DNA from: Comamonas halotolerans
GTDB lineage: Bacteria > Pseudomonadota > Gammaproteobacteria > Burkholderiales > Burkholderiaceae_C
Direction: 5' to 3'
DNA length: 64,000 nt
NCBI RefSeq assembly: GCF_030162935.1
Contig: NZ_JASAUZ010000067.1
Coordinates: forward strand, 1-64,000
Shown here: positions 53,230 to 62,347 of the stretch, in pieces
How positions within the stretch are numbered: the stretch's first letter is position 1
Layout: each line of letters begins with the position of its first letter
Position numbers and translations under genes: made by a program
The notes under the pieces: model-generated
The model's input: only the letters and a program-made list of their open reading frames with translations
What the model was told of the DNA's origin: nothing
Databases searched by the model: none

Positions 53230-54336
53230 TTATAATTTATTAACAAACTCAATGTATCTCAAAACAGAATTTCTGACACTAAAATTTTGAGCCCTTTTTT
53301 CTACTAGTATTTTTTCAGGATTTAATATTGCAGCTTCCATAGCCTCCGCTAAGGCTGCACTGTTTCCAACCGGGACCAGCTTTCCCCATTTACCATCTTC
53401 GAGGATTTCCTTTGGTCCGCTAGGACAATCCGTGCTGATAACAGGCACTCCACATGCCATCGCTTCTATCAAAGCGGTAGGAAGGCCCTCCCATCGAGAA
53501 GACATCACAAAAAGATCGGCCGATGCCATCCATGCATATGGGTTTTTAACAAAGCCTTGCAGTACAACATCCTTCGTCAATGCCTTTTGAGTAATTATGT
53601 CTTCCAGCAACCCGCGCTCTTCCCCTTCCCCGAGGATAACGAGCTTAGCTGGTATTTTCTTTTTTAGTATTTCAAACGCATTTAACAAGTTTGAAAAATC
53701 CTTTGCCGCGACCAGTCGACCAGTCGCTAAAACAAATGGACTCCCCTCATATCTCTCCCAAGGCCACTGCGCCTTCTCTGCTGATAATTCTTTTAGCTCA
53801 TCAGTTACCACAGGGTTATAAGCCACTCCAACTTTTGACCTATCCAAACTCAAAACATCTGCCAAGTCATCTGCAACGCCCTGCGATACTGCGAGAACCT
53901 GATCTGCCCCAGGATATGTCAATTTCATAAGAAAATGTAATATCCAAGTTCGCAAATTAAAATCTTTTTGGTTTGCAGCCGACAAAGTGCTATGCTCAGT
54001 AACAATTATTTTTGTTGTAGATCTTGAAATTTTCCTTGCAAGCAATGCAATGACATTTGCATAATCCAAAGCTGAAATTAAAACTCTCGGGTTTTCTTGT
54101 TTAAGATATTTAATAAATATTGGAAGAGATTTGATTACACGTGATTTCTCAAAATTAATCAAATTCACCTTTTCCGACAAAGAAGATGAGTTCACCCCAT
54201 CTGAGTTAACAACAATAAAATCAACTTCAAACCCTTCTTCCGCTAAACCATTTGCCAGCAAAACCATGACGCGTTCTGCTCCACCGCAACCTAATGAGGG
54301 TACAAATAAAGCTATTTTTTCAGACGTCTTTCGCAT
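53230..54336 (-). CDS. Glycosyltransferase family 4 protein
   Basis: A 368-aa GT-B glycosyltransferase. SLGCGGAERVMVLLANGL at the N-terminus, GSPFVLATGRLVAAKDFSNLLNAF in the middle and EAMACGVPVISTDCPSGPKEIL towards the end are typical; PSGPKEI is common in glycosyltransferases of the GalNAc-alpha-1,4 type. It overlaps the flippase gene by 17 bp at its start. It is A+T-rich like its polymerase neighbour. Confidence 0.91.
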   Translation of the reverse strand: MRKTSEKIALFVPSLGCGGAERVMVLLANGLAEEGFEVDFIVVNSDGVNSSSLSEKVNLINFEKSRVIKSLPIFIKYLKQENPRVLISALDYANVIALLARKISRSTTKIIVTEHSTLSAANQKDFNLRTWILHFLMKLTYPGADQVLAVSQGVADDLADVLSLDRSKVGVAYNPVVTDELKELSAEKAQWPWERYEGSPFVLATGRLVAAKDFSNLLNAFEILKKKIPAKLVILGEGEERGLLEDIITQKALTKDVVLQGFVKNPYAWMASADLFVMSSRWEGLPTALIEAMACGVPVISTDCPSGPKEILEDGKWGKLVPVGNSAALAEAMEAAILNPEKILVEKRAQNFSVRNSVLRYIEFVNKL

Positions 54337-55750
54337 AACTCACCTTTTTACATAGATGGGTTCTGCTACCCATGAAGTTCATTGTTATCAAAGCCAGAAA
54401 GTACAGCAAGCCACTCACAACTGATGCAACATAAAACAAGTATCCACTTAAATTTGCACAGGCAAGCAAAAGCATGAAAAATATAAGGTTTGCCAGCAGT
54501 ACTTGTACTGTTTCTTTATTGAAAAAAGGTATCTTCAAGAAATTTCCACCCATTTTTGCACTCAAGAACAATGAAAATGCATATGCAATCACTGTGGCAT
54601 AAGCCGAGCCAATAACTCCATAGATTGGAATAAGCCAAAAATTCAAACTAATATTCAAGATTGCAGTCATACCTACAATCAACACCTGATATTTGGTACG
54701 TGCCTTTATCTGGAAAGCCAGATCAAAGTGATACGCCCGAATTCCTGCCAGGACTGCAGCGACGGCAATCCACGGAGCAATAGTACGGCCCGCATCTCTG
54801 AATTCAATACCAAGCACCAGCTCTGTCCACTGAGGAGCCAGTACACCAAGGGCGCATGCCAATGGCAAAGAGATAGCCAACAGCAATGGCACATTACGGG
54901 CTAGTTGGGTCAAAGCACCGGCATCGCCATGCTTTGCATAAGCATTGAGTGTAAGAGGGTAAACAGCTAAATTAATGACAACCATTGCAAGAGTAATCAA
55001 CTGCCAGATGAAGTCAAAGCTGGCTGCATAGCTTCCTGCTTCAGCCTCGTTCATGAGACTGCTGATCATCAGCCTATCGGTTCCTGCAATCACCATAGCC
55101 AATGCAAAAGTCAATGTAAGCGGAAGTCCGTAGTGCAGATAGGAGGCAATATCCATACGCGAACCTGTCCATATATTCAAACGCCCTCGCATGTACTGCC
55201 CCCCGAAAATCAACGCCGCCGCAAAGGAGCCCATAAGAAGCCCGGACAGTGGCCCATAGTAGTGCCCTCCCATGACAGCAATCAAGCCACCTACAGACAG
55301 GCTCAGCACAGAACGCATAAAAGCCATAGCGCCATAACGCATGGGCTTGAGATTTATGCGAGCAATCTCGGACATGAGATCAAACCAAGCTTGGGACAGC
55401 GCCAGTGCAAAAATCAGCACCAATAGCGTCCACGAATTGAGCGATGGAACAAATATATAAATTACTGGCGCAGCAAATAATAATGGTATCGCCGATATTA
55501 AAAAGCAATAAAAAATTGTTCTAATAAATTCATCTTTCTGATGAGCATTTTCAGTATAAAACCGAAGTAAGGAAAGCTGAACCCATTGAAAAAACACCAG
55601 TGCCAAAAAACTTGATGTTATTAGCGCAATGGAGTAAATTCCATAATCATGAGGCGTAAGAATTCTTGTATATAGTGCAATTGCAGAAAAATTAATAACA
55701 CCCGGAACTGCTTTGGAGATAAAGTACTGAAATATTTGATTAATGACCAA
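54320..55750 (-). CDS. Oligosaccharide flippase (Wzx-type)
   Basis: A 476-aa membrane protein with about 12-14 hydrophobic helices in the pattern of the polysaccharide transporter/MATE-like (MOP) family. The N-terminal ISKAVPGVINFSAIALYTRILTPHDYGIYSIA segment is the classic Wzx signature. It flips the lipid-linked repeat across the inner membrane for Wzy polymerisation. It is the first gene of the minus-strand cluster. Its two ends are A+T-rich while the middle third is G+C-richer, hinting at a mosaic origin. Confidence 0.92.
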   Translation of the reverse strand: MVINQIFQYFISKAVPGVINFSAIALYTRILTPHDYGIYSIALITSSFLALVFFQWVQLSLLRFYTENAHQKDEFIRTIFYCFLISAIPLLFAAPVIYIFVPSLNSWTLLVLIFALALSQAWFDLMSEIARINLKPMRYGAMAFMRSVLSLSVGGLIAVMGGHYYGPLSGLLMGSFAAALIFGGQYMRGRLNIWTGSRMDIASYLHYGLPLTLTFALAMVIAGTDRLMISSLMNEAEAGSYAASFDFIWQLITLAMVVINLAVYPLTLNAYAKHGDAGALTQLARNVPLLLAISLPLACALGVLAPQWTELVLGIEFRDAGRTIAPWIAVAAVLAGIRAYHFDLAFQIKARTKYQVLIVGMTAILNISLNFWLIPIYGVIGSAYATVIAYAFSLFLSAKMGGNFLKIPFFNKETVQVLLANLIFFMLLLACANLSGYLFYVASVVSGLLYFLALITMNFMGSRTHLCKKVSYAKDV

Positions 55751-55816
55751 TTTCAGTCCTCAATTCAGGTAAATAACAACAATCTCTCAATCAAAGATTT
55801 TCGTTATTGAAGAATT

Positions 55817-55857
55817 CAAAAAAAAGGAGATGCATACCCAAAGCATCTCCTTTTTTT
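55817..55857 (-). terminator. Rho-independent terminator of glyS
   Basis: AAAAAGGAGATGC pairs with GCATCTCCTTTTT around a nine-base loop. On the minus strand it follows the glyS stop codon and ends in eight T, separating glyS from the flippase gene; A runs on the other side could also stop plus-strand transcription. Confidence 0.92.
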
Positions 55858-55869
55858 ACGAAAAAACGC

Positions 55870-57984
55870 TTAGGCAGCCAACTTCGCCAGATCAGCCACC
55901 CGATTCATGGCTTCGTGCAGCGTAGCTAACAAGCCCAGGCGGTTCTCCTTGAGTGCCGCGTCTTCCGCATTGACCATGACATGCTCAAAGAAAGCATCTA
56001 CCGTAGCGCGCAATGCTGCCAATGTTTGCAAGCTCGCGGTGTAATCACCTGTCGCAAACTGTTGCTGTGCTTTGGGCCCAACCAACTGCAAGGCAGCGTA
56101 CAGATCCTTCTCGGCTTGCTCGGTCAACAACGCTTCGTTGACCTGCGCCTGCACAGCAGTTTCCGCCTTTTTGAGGATGTTACCCACACGCTTGTTGGCT
56201 GCGGCCAACGCTGGTGCTTCCGGTAAGGCTGCAAAGGCGCGCACTGCCTCCAGGCGCTTGTGCACGTCAGCCAAGCGCTGGGGACGCAATGCCAGCACAG
56301 ACTCCACCTCTTGCGCGGTATAGCCTTGCTCGCGCAGGCTAACTGACAGACGGTCGAAAAAGAAGTCTTCCAGTTGTACTGTGGCGTCTTGAATCTTGTC
56401 GCCAAACGCAGGAACTGCGCTCTTGAGCAAAGCGTGCAAGTCCAGCGTCAAGTCCTTTTCCACCAGCATGCGAATCACACCCAGCGCGTGGCGACGCAAA
56501 GCAAAGGGGTCACGGTCACCGGTGGGAAGGTTGCCTATACCGAACATGCCGACCAGCGTTTCCAGCTTGTCGGCCAAGGCAACGACCACGCCCGCATCTC
56601 CACGGGGCAAATCATCACCGGCAAAACGGGGTTTGTAGTGGTCTTCAATGGCATCAGCCACGGCCATGTCCAAGCCATCGTTCAGGGCGTAATAACGCCC
56701 CATGGTGCCTTGCAGCTCGGGGAATTCACCCACCATGTCTGTCACCAAGTCCGTCTTGGCCAGCATGGCGGCCTGATCAGCCTGCTGAACCAGTTGATCG
56801 CCGCCCAGTTGCTGCGCAATGGTTTTGGCAATCGCTCGCACGCGCTCCACGCGCTCGCCTTGCGTGCCCAGCTTGTTGTGATAGACCACTTTGCCCAGTC
56901 CTTCGACACGGCTTTCCAGGGTTTTCTTGCGGTCTTGATCAAAGAAGAACTTGGCGTCTGCCAGACGCGGGCGCACCACACGCTCATTGCCGCCAATAAC
57001 AGCAGACGCATCTTGCGGCTGGATGTTGCTGACGATCAGGAACTGGTTGGTCAGCTTGCCTTGTGCGTCCAACAGCGGAAAGTATTTCTGATTGGCCTTC
57101 ATGGTCAGAATCAGGCACTCCTGTGGCACGTTCAGGAATTCTTTTTCGAATTCGCAGATCAGCACATTGGGGCGCTCGACCAGCGCCGTCACCTCGTCCA
57201 GCAAAGCCTCATCTTCAATGGGGCGCACACCTCCGCCGACACGCTCGGCAGCCGCCTGCAACTGGCGCACAATGTCCGCACGGCGCTCTGAAAAGCTGGC
57301 GATCACTGCACCTTCTTCGCGCAGCTGTTCGGCATAGCTGTCCGCGTTGCGGATCACCACAGGCTCAACCGTCGCTTCAAAGCGGTGGCCATGGGTTGCA
57401 GGCCCTGCCGTAAGCCCCAGCGCCTTCACACCAATCAGCACCTGAGTGCCGTGCATCACCACCAGACCATGGGCTGGGCGTACAAAGTGCACGCTGCTCC
57501 AGCCGTCTTGCAACTGATAGCGCATGACCTTGGGAATCGGCAGCTTGGCCAAAGCTTCATCCAGTGCCTTTTGCACGCCATCCGTCAGTTGCACGCCTTT
57601 GACTGTCGAGGCATAAAAGAGTGCTTCGGCCTTGCCTCCACCCTGGCGCAGCAAGCCCGTCACCGCAGATGCATCTGCGCCCAGCGCAGCCAGCTTCTTG
57701 ATCAATGCGGGCGTGGCCTTGCCTTCAGCATCCAGGCCCACAGAAACGGGCATGAGCTTTTGCGATACGGCCTTGTCCTCTGCCTGGGGAAGTACTTCCG
57801 TAATGTGTGCAGCCAAACGTCGGGGGGATGCATAAGCCGTCAGACGCGATTCCGTCGATGCCAACAGCCCTTGCGCCTTGAGCTGGTCAAACAGCACGCC
57901 AGCAAAAGCGTCACCCAGCTTTTTCAAAGCCTTGGGTGGTAGCTCTTCAACAAACAGTTCAACCAGAAGATTCGATGCGTTCAT
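55870..57984 (-). CDS. glyS: Glycine--tRNA ligase beta subunit
   Basis: A 704-aa beta chain of heterotetrameric glycyl-tRNA synthetase. The N-terminal LLVELFVEELPPKALKKL, the central FAGDDLPRGDAGVVVALADKLETLVGMFGIGN and the C-terminal FFDRLSVSLREQGYTAQEVESV and FEHVMVNAEDAALKENRLGLL anticodon-binding-type part are standard. It is the second gene of glyQ-glyS, 75 bp after glyQ, and binds the tRNA for the alpha subunit. Confidence 0.97.
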   Translation of the reverse strand: MNASNLLVELFVEELPPKALKKLGDAFAGVLFDQLKAQGLLASTESRLTAYASPRRLAAHITEVLPQAEDKAVSQKLMPVSVGLDAEGKATPALIKKLAALGADASAVTGLLRQGGGKAEALFYASTVKGVQLTDGVQKALDEALAKLPIPKVMRYQLQDGWSSVHFVRPAHGLVVMHGTQVLIGVKALGLTAGPATHGHRFEATVEPVVIRNADSYAEQLREEGAVIASFSERRADIVRQLQAAAERVGGGVRPIEDEALLDEVTALVERPNVLICEFEKEFLNVPQECLILTMKANQKYFPLLDAQGKLTNQFLIVSNIQPQDASAVIGGNERVVRPRLADAKFFFDQDRKKTLESRVEGLGKVVYHNKLGTQGERVERVRAIAKTIAQQLGGDQLVQQADQAAMLAKTDLVTDMVGEFPELQGTMGRYYALNDGLDMAVADAIEDHYKPRFAGDDLPRGDAGVVVALADKLETLVGMFGIGNLPTGDRDPFALRRHALGVIRMLVEKDLTLDLHALLKSAVPAFGDKIQDATVQLEDFFFDRLSVSLREQGYTAQEVESVLALRPQRLADVHKRLEAVRAFAALPEAPALAAANKRVGNILKKAETAVQAQVNEALLTEQAEKDLYAALQLVGPKAQQQFATGDYTASLQTLAALRATVDAFFEHVMVNAEDAALKENRLGLLATLHEAMNRVADLAKLAA

Positions 57985-58059
57985 AGTATTTGGGTCGCCG
58001 CCAGAACTTGTCAGTCAAGCACTGGCAGCAGATTTCTTGAATATGTGGTCTACAACCGC

Positions 58060-58998
58060 TTAGGCGGCCTTCTTGGCTTGTTGCTCTGCGGCCTTGGCCA
58101 GCTCGGCCAGCACTTCGTCCGCATGGGCCTTTGGGGCCATGGGGAAACCCAAACGTGCACGGCTGTCCAGATAGCTCTTACCTACGGCACGGGCCAGGTT
58201 GCGAATGCGGCCAATATAGGCTGCACGTTCTGTCACCGAGATAGCTCCGCGTGCATCCAGCAGATTAAATGTATGCGCAGCCTTGAGCACTTGCTCATAA
58301 GCAGGCAGCGCCAGTTGGGCTTGCATCAACTTGTTGGCTGTGCCCTCGTGCGCATTGAATGCATCAAACAGGAAGTCCACATTCGAATGCTCGAAGTTGT
58401 AAGTGGACTGCTCCACTTCGTTTTGGTGGAACACATCGCCATAAGTGAGCCCGTCGGTGTAGACCAAGTCGTACACCGATTCCTTGCCCTGCAGGTACAT
58501 GGCCAAACGTTCCAGACCGTAAGTGATCTCGCCCGTCGCAGGCTTGCAGTCAATACCAGCCACTTGCTGGAAGTAGGTGAACTGGGTCACCTCCATGCCA
58601 TTGAGCCACACTTCCCAGCCCAGGCCCCACGCGCCCAAGGTGGGGTTTTCCCAGTCGTCTTCCACAAAGCGGATATCGTTTTTCTTCAAGTCAAAGCCCA
58701 GCGCCTCCAGCGAGCCCAGATACAACTCCAGGATGTTGTCGGGCGCGGGTTTGAGCACTACCTGAAACTGGTAATAGTGCTGCAGGCGGTTGGGATTCTC
58801 ACCGTAGCGGCCATCCTTGGGACGACGGCTGGGCTGAACATACGCGGCCTTCCATGGCTCAGGCCCGATGGCGCGCAAAAAGGTGGCTGTGTGCGAAGTA
58901 CCTGCGCCCACTTCCATGTCATAGGGCTGGAGCAGTGCGCAGCCATGGTCGGCCCAGTAGGACTGCAGTTTCAGAATGATTTGTTGGAAAGTCAGCAT
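58060..58998 (-). CDS. glyQ: Glycine--tRNA ligase alpha subunit
   Basis: A 312-aa catalytic alpha chain. [31 protein letters not shown] and [32 protein letters not shown] are the signature of the class II active site; [19 protein letters not shown] is the C-terminal helix. Normal length with an extra lysine/alanine tail. It starts the glyQS operon; a perfect hairpin lies 23 bases upstream of its ATG. Confidence 0.97.
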   Translation of the reverse strand: MLTFQQIILKLQSYWADHGCALLQPYDMEVGAGTSHTATFLRAIGPEPWKAAYVQPSRRPKDGRYGENPNRLQHYYQFQVVLKPAPDNILELYLGSLEALGFDLKKNDIRFVEDDWENPTLGAWGLGWEVWLNGMEVTQFTYFQQVAGIDCKPATGEITYGLERLAMYLQGKESVYDLVYTDGLTYGDVFHQNEVEQSTYNFEHSNVDFLFDAFNAHEGTANKLMQAQLALPAYEQVLKAAHTFNLLDARGAISVTERAAYIGRIRNLARAVGKSYLDSRARLGFPMAPKAHADEVLAELAKAAEQQAKKAA

Positions 58999-59020
58999 GC
59001 TGTCTGAATTGGGCTGGTGG

Positions 59021-59040
59021 GCTGGCGCTCAAGCGCCAGC
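59021..59040 (-). promoter_or_regulatory. Perfect hairpin in the glyQ leader
   Basis: GCTGGCGCT, CA, AGCGCCAGC: nine-base perfect arms with a two-base loop, 23 bp before the glyQ start. It has no T run, so it is not a terminator; it may be a 5'-leader structure or a protein-binding palindrome. Confidence 0.5.
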
Positions 59041-59360
59041 GCAATCGTTATAAGAGATGCACAAGCAGCGGGCACAAGCAGTTGCCTCGCTCGCAGGCGC
59101 AAAAGAGTGATTTTAGGCCTCTGGCTTGCACATTGGCGATCACAGCATTTTGTGTCTGTGAAGGTCTTCGCAAATTCTTTCAAAAAATAGAGCGTATATC
59201 TCGCATCAAGTAAAGGATTTTTGATCTGGAAAAATTTAAACCCTTTGTGCAACAAGCATGGATAGCTACTTTTTTTGATGATTGCACAATGCTCGTCCTG
59301 CAGCGTCGCGCCCTAAAATGCAGCACAACTTTTTCTTCTGACCTGCTTGCGAGGATTGGC
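59041..59360. other. Divergent intergenic region between glyQ and the SPFH gene
   Basis: About 320 bp that must hold the promoters of both divergent units. The open frame that crosses it (from 59247) is the in-frame upstream extension of the SPFH gene and lacks protein similarity. No RNA gene is recognised. Confidence 0.55.
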
Positions 59361-60476
59361 ATGAACCTGTTCAACATCATCAAGAACCAGCTGATTGAAG
59401 TTATCGAGTGGACCGATGACTCGCGCGACACCCTGTCTTACCGTTGGCCTGACGACGACAAGGAAATCAAAAACGGTGCGCAGCTCATTGTGCGTGAGTC
59501 GCAGCAGGTGCAATTTGTGGCCGCTGGCCAGTACGCCGACCTGTTTGGCCCCGGCAAGCACACGCTGACGACAGAGAACGTTCCCGTCCTCTCCACCATC
59601 CTTGGCTGGAAGTATGGTTTTCAGTCGCCCTTCAAGTGTGATGTTTACTACATCAACACACGTTTGTTCACGGGCAACAAATGGGGCACATCCAACCCGG
59701 TCCTCATGCGCGACAAGGACTTTGGCGTTGTGCGCATCCGCGCCTTTGGTTCCTATGACTTCCGCATTGTGGAGCCCGCCAAATTCCTCAAGGAAGTAGC
59801 CGGCACCGACCAGAACTTCCGCATTGACGAGTTTGCCGACACCATGCGTTCGCGCATTGTCAGTGTTTTTACCGAAGCGCTGGCCAAGGCCCAAGTCCCT
59901 GTTCTCGATGTGGCCACGCGCTACAGCGATCTAGGCAGCGCCCTGGTGCAAATCATCAACCCTGCCATGGTCGAGAAGTACGGCATTGAGGTGACCACCT
60001 TTGTGCTGGAAAACGTCTCCGTACCGCCTGAGGTGGAAGAGGCCATCGACAAGCGCTCCAGCATGAGCGCCATCGGCAATCTCAACGACTATGTGAAATA
60101 TCAGATGGGCCAGGCCATGGTCAACGGTGGTGAAGGTGCCGCCGCTGCCACCATGCCAGCCACCATGGCCATGGGTTTTGGCATGGCCCAAGAGATGATG
60201 AAACAGATGCAGCAACCTGGTGCTGGCCAAGCCGGCTTTGGCGCTCAAGTGGCTAATGACGCATTCTCACCAGCCGCAGCACAGGCAGCACAGGCTCCTG
60301 CCGTACCTGCCACTACCGGGCTTCAGGTCTACACCCCCGAGCAGGCTGCCCAATTGCTCGGCGTAAACGTGACGGATGTCATGGCTGAACTTGAGGCCGG
60401 CAACCTCAAAGGCCGCAAGATTGGTGCGAACTGGCGTATTGCACAAGCAGCACTCAATGAATTCTTGCGAGGCTAA
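59361..60476 (+). CDS. SPFH-domain protein with C-terminal excisionase-type helix-turn-helix
   Basis: A 371-aa protein. The ATG at 59361 has GAGG six bases upstream; the frame opens 38 codons earlier without family similarity. The first 250 residues match the YdjI-type SPFH group: FNIIKNQLIEVIEWTDDS, ESQQVQFVAAGQ, GPGKHTLTTENVP and the middle GVVRIRAFGSYDFRI. An alanine/glutamine-rich linker leads to residues 320-371, where YTPEQAAQLLGVNVTDVMAEL and GRKIGANWRIAQAALNEFL form an HTH_17/excisionase-like domain. SPFH proteins scaffold membrane microdomains. Partner is the zinc-ribbon protein encoded next. Confidence 0.88.
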   Translation: MNLFNIIKNQLIEVIEWTDDSRDTLSYRWPDDDKEIKNGAQLIVRESQQVQFVAAGQYADLFGPGKHTLTTENVPVLSTILGWKYGFQSPFKCDVYYINTRLFTGNKWGTSNPVLMRDKDFGVVRIRAFGSYDFRIVEPAKFLKEVAGTDQNFRIDEFADTMRSRIVSVFTEALAKAQVPVLDVATRYSDLGSALVQIINPAMVEKYGIEVTTFVLENVSVPPEVEEAIDKRSSMSAIGNLNDYVKYQMGQAMVNGGEGAAAATMPATMAMGFGMAQEMMKQMQQPGAGQAGFGAQVANDAFSPAAAQAAQAPAVPATTGLQVYTPEQAAQLLGVNVTDVMAELEAGNLKGRKIGANWRIAQAALNEFLRG

Positions 60477-60577
60477 ACAAGGCCAGTGCAAGTCACTGCC
60501 CAGCCATTTTCGCCTGGAGCCTCCAGCACACTGGGCCGCGACTTGCGTTGCTAGAGCACCTTGTTTGACTGCATGCC

Positions 60578-61729
60578 GTGACTGATACGACCTCGACTTC
60601 TTCCTATACTGCCGTACCTGACGCCCCTCGCCCCTCCATGGTGCGCAAGCACCCTTGCCCGGAGTGTGGTGCCAATCTGGAGTGGAACGCCAAGGCGCAA
60701 TCGCTCAAATGCCCATATTGCGGCACGGTGGTGCCGTGGAGCGAAGAGGTGCGTGAGGAGCTGGGCCAGTCCATTGTTGAGCAGGATCTGGCCGAGGCGC
60801 TGCGCAATCCGGATTCCGGCCGTGGTTGGGGCGGGCAACGCTTTGAGGTGCAATGCCAGAACTGCCGCGCCATCTCGGTGTTTGTGGATGGGCGCACCGC
60901 ACAACGCTGCGAATTTTGCGGCTCTCCATCCATCGTGGCGCATGAAGAGCGTAATGACGCCATCACGCCGCAAAGCATCCTGCCTTTCAAAATCAGCGAT
61001 GGGCAGATCCGCGACAGAATCCGCCAGTGGTATGGATCGCGCTGGTTTGCACCCAGCAAACTCAAACACGCAGCGCTGACCGATACGCTGCACGGCGTCT
61101 ACCTGCCCTACTGGACATTTGACGCCCATGTCAGCGCCGACTGGTGGGCCGACGCAGGCTTTTATTACTACACCACCGAGACCTACCGCGATGCCAATGG
61201 CAACACACAGACGCGGCAGGTACGTCATGTGCGCTGGCAGCCTGCATCTGGCAATCTGCGCCATTTCTTTGATGACGAGCTGGTACCCGGAACCATAGGC
61301 GTTCATGGCAATTTGCTACGCCAGGTAGAGCCCTTCCCCACAACCACCGACCTGAAACCGTATACGCCAGAGTTTGTGCGTGGCTGGACGGTGGAGCGCT
61401 ATCAGGTCGATCTGGGCAAAGCATCCAAGCTCAATGAGCAGGACATGGACAGCCAGGTGCAGGCCATGTGCGCGCGTCAGGTGCCCGGAGACACTTATCG
61501 CAACCTGCGCGTGCAGCGCGAATACGCAGGCCGTACCTTCAAACACGTGCTAGTGCCTGTTTGGGTTGTCGGCTATACCTATGGCAGCAAAAACTACCAA
61601 ATCATTGCCAACGGCTATACCGGTCAGATTGCGGGTGAGCGCCCTTACAGCTGGGTGAAGATCGCTTTCGCCGTGCTATGTGCAGTGCTGGCTCTTCTGA
61701 TTGTGCTGGGGATCTCGCAAAACGCTTAG
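60578..61729 (+). CDS. Zinc-ribbon membrane protein (YdjG-like)
   Basis: A 383-aa protein from the GTG at 60578 (an ATG 20 codons in is the alternative). Two zinc ribbons are visible: Cys27/Cys30/Cys45/Cys48 in CPECG..CPYCG, and Cys93/Cys96/Cys111/Cys114 in CQNC..CEFCG. The middle part includes a TFHUVYLPYWTFDAHV-like stretch (actual: LHGVYLPYWTFDAHV) and the end has one transmembrane helix (about 357-378). It resembles Bacillus YdjG, which works with the SPFH protein YdjI and a PspA homologue. It is 101 bp after the SPFH gene and followed by a terminator. Confidence 0.82.
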   Translation: MTDTTSTSSYTAVPDAPRPSMVRKHPCPECGANLEWNAKAQSLKCPYCGTVVPWSEEVREELGQSIVEQDLAEALRNPDSGRGWGGQRFEVQCQNCRAISVFVDGRTAQRCEFCGSPSIVAHEERNDAITPQSILPFKISDGQIRDRIRQWYGSRWFAPSKLKHAALTDTLHGVYLPYWTFDAHVSADWWADAGFYYYTTETYRDANGNTQTRQVRHVRWQPASGNLRHFFDDELVPGTIGVHGNLLRQVEPFPTTTDLKPYTPEFVRGWTVERYQVDLGKASKLNEQDMDSQVQAMCARQVPGDTYRNLRVQREYAGRTFKHVLVPVWVVGYTYGSKNYQIIANGYTGQIAGERPYSWVKIAFAVLCAVLALLIVLGISQNA

Positions 61730-61746
61730 CACAACACTTTCATGTA

Positions 61747-61770
61747 AAACGGCAGCCCAGGCTGCCGTTT
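61747..61770. terminator. Bidirectional hairpin terminator
   Basis: AAACGGCAGCC, CA, GGCTGCCGTTT then CTTTT. It separates the zinc-ribbon gene from the convergent rfbC gene; the run is stronger on the plus strand. Confidence 0.88.
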
Positions 61771-61792
61771 CTTTTGGCATCACACCGAATGG

Positions 61793-62347
61793 TCAGCCAG
61801 CAAAGACCTCTGCGGCAGAAAAGGCAGGCTGCTTCTGATCTTTCTCCGAAAGGAGAAACTCCATACCCACATCCGGCCACCGAATCCCAATGTCTGCATC
61901 GTTCCAGACGATACCTCGATCGGATTGCGGCGCGTAGTAATTGGTGGTTTTGTAGAGGAAGTCTGCAGTATTGCTAAGCACCACAAAGCCATGCGCAAAC
62001 CCTGGGGGAATCCAGAACTGCTTGTGGTTGTCTTCGGTCAGTGTCTCGGCCACCCATTGACCAAAAGTGGGCGAATTTTTGCGGATATCCACTGCAACAT
62101 CCCACACCGCGCCACGCACCACGCGCACCAATTTGCCTTGTGCATGCGGCGGCAGCTGATAGTGCAAGCCGCGCAGCACACCCTTGGACGAGCGGCTGTG
62201 GTTGTCTTGTACAAACTCAAAGCTGGTGCCTGTAGCTGCATTGAATACCTGCTGGTTGAAGCTTTCCAGAAAAAAGCCACGCGCATCACCAAAAACCTTG
62301 GGCTCAACAACCATCACGTCCGCAATCGCGGTAGGCGTCACCTTCAT
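61793..62347 (-). CDS. rfbC: dTDP-4-dehydrorhamnose 3,5-epimerase
   Basis: A 184-aa cupin epimerase. The ATG at 62347 overlaps the rfbA stop codon (ATGA), which fixes the start. The catalytic His62 is in [35 protein letters not shown] follows, and [12 protein letters not shown] and [15 protein letters not shown] complete the active site. It makes dTDP-4-keto-L-rhamnose from the 6-deoxy-4-ketoglucose form. It is the last gene of the rfb unit. Confidence 0.96.
   Translation of the reverse strand: MKVTPTAIADVMVVEPKVFGDARGFFLESFNQQVFNAATGTSFEFVQDNHSRSSKGVLRGLHYQLPPHAQGKLVRVVRGAVWDVAVDIRKNSPTFGQWVAETLTEDNHKQFWIPPGFAHGFVVLSNTADFLYKTTNYYAPQSDRGIVWNDADIGIRWPDVGMEFLLSEKDQKQPAFSAAEVFAG

Noticed and set aside
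59247-59360. N-terminal extension of the SPFH protein
   Set aside because: The 38 extra residues have no family similarity and the ATG at 59361 has a good ribosome site.
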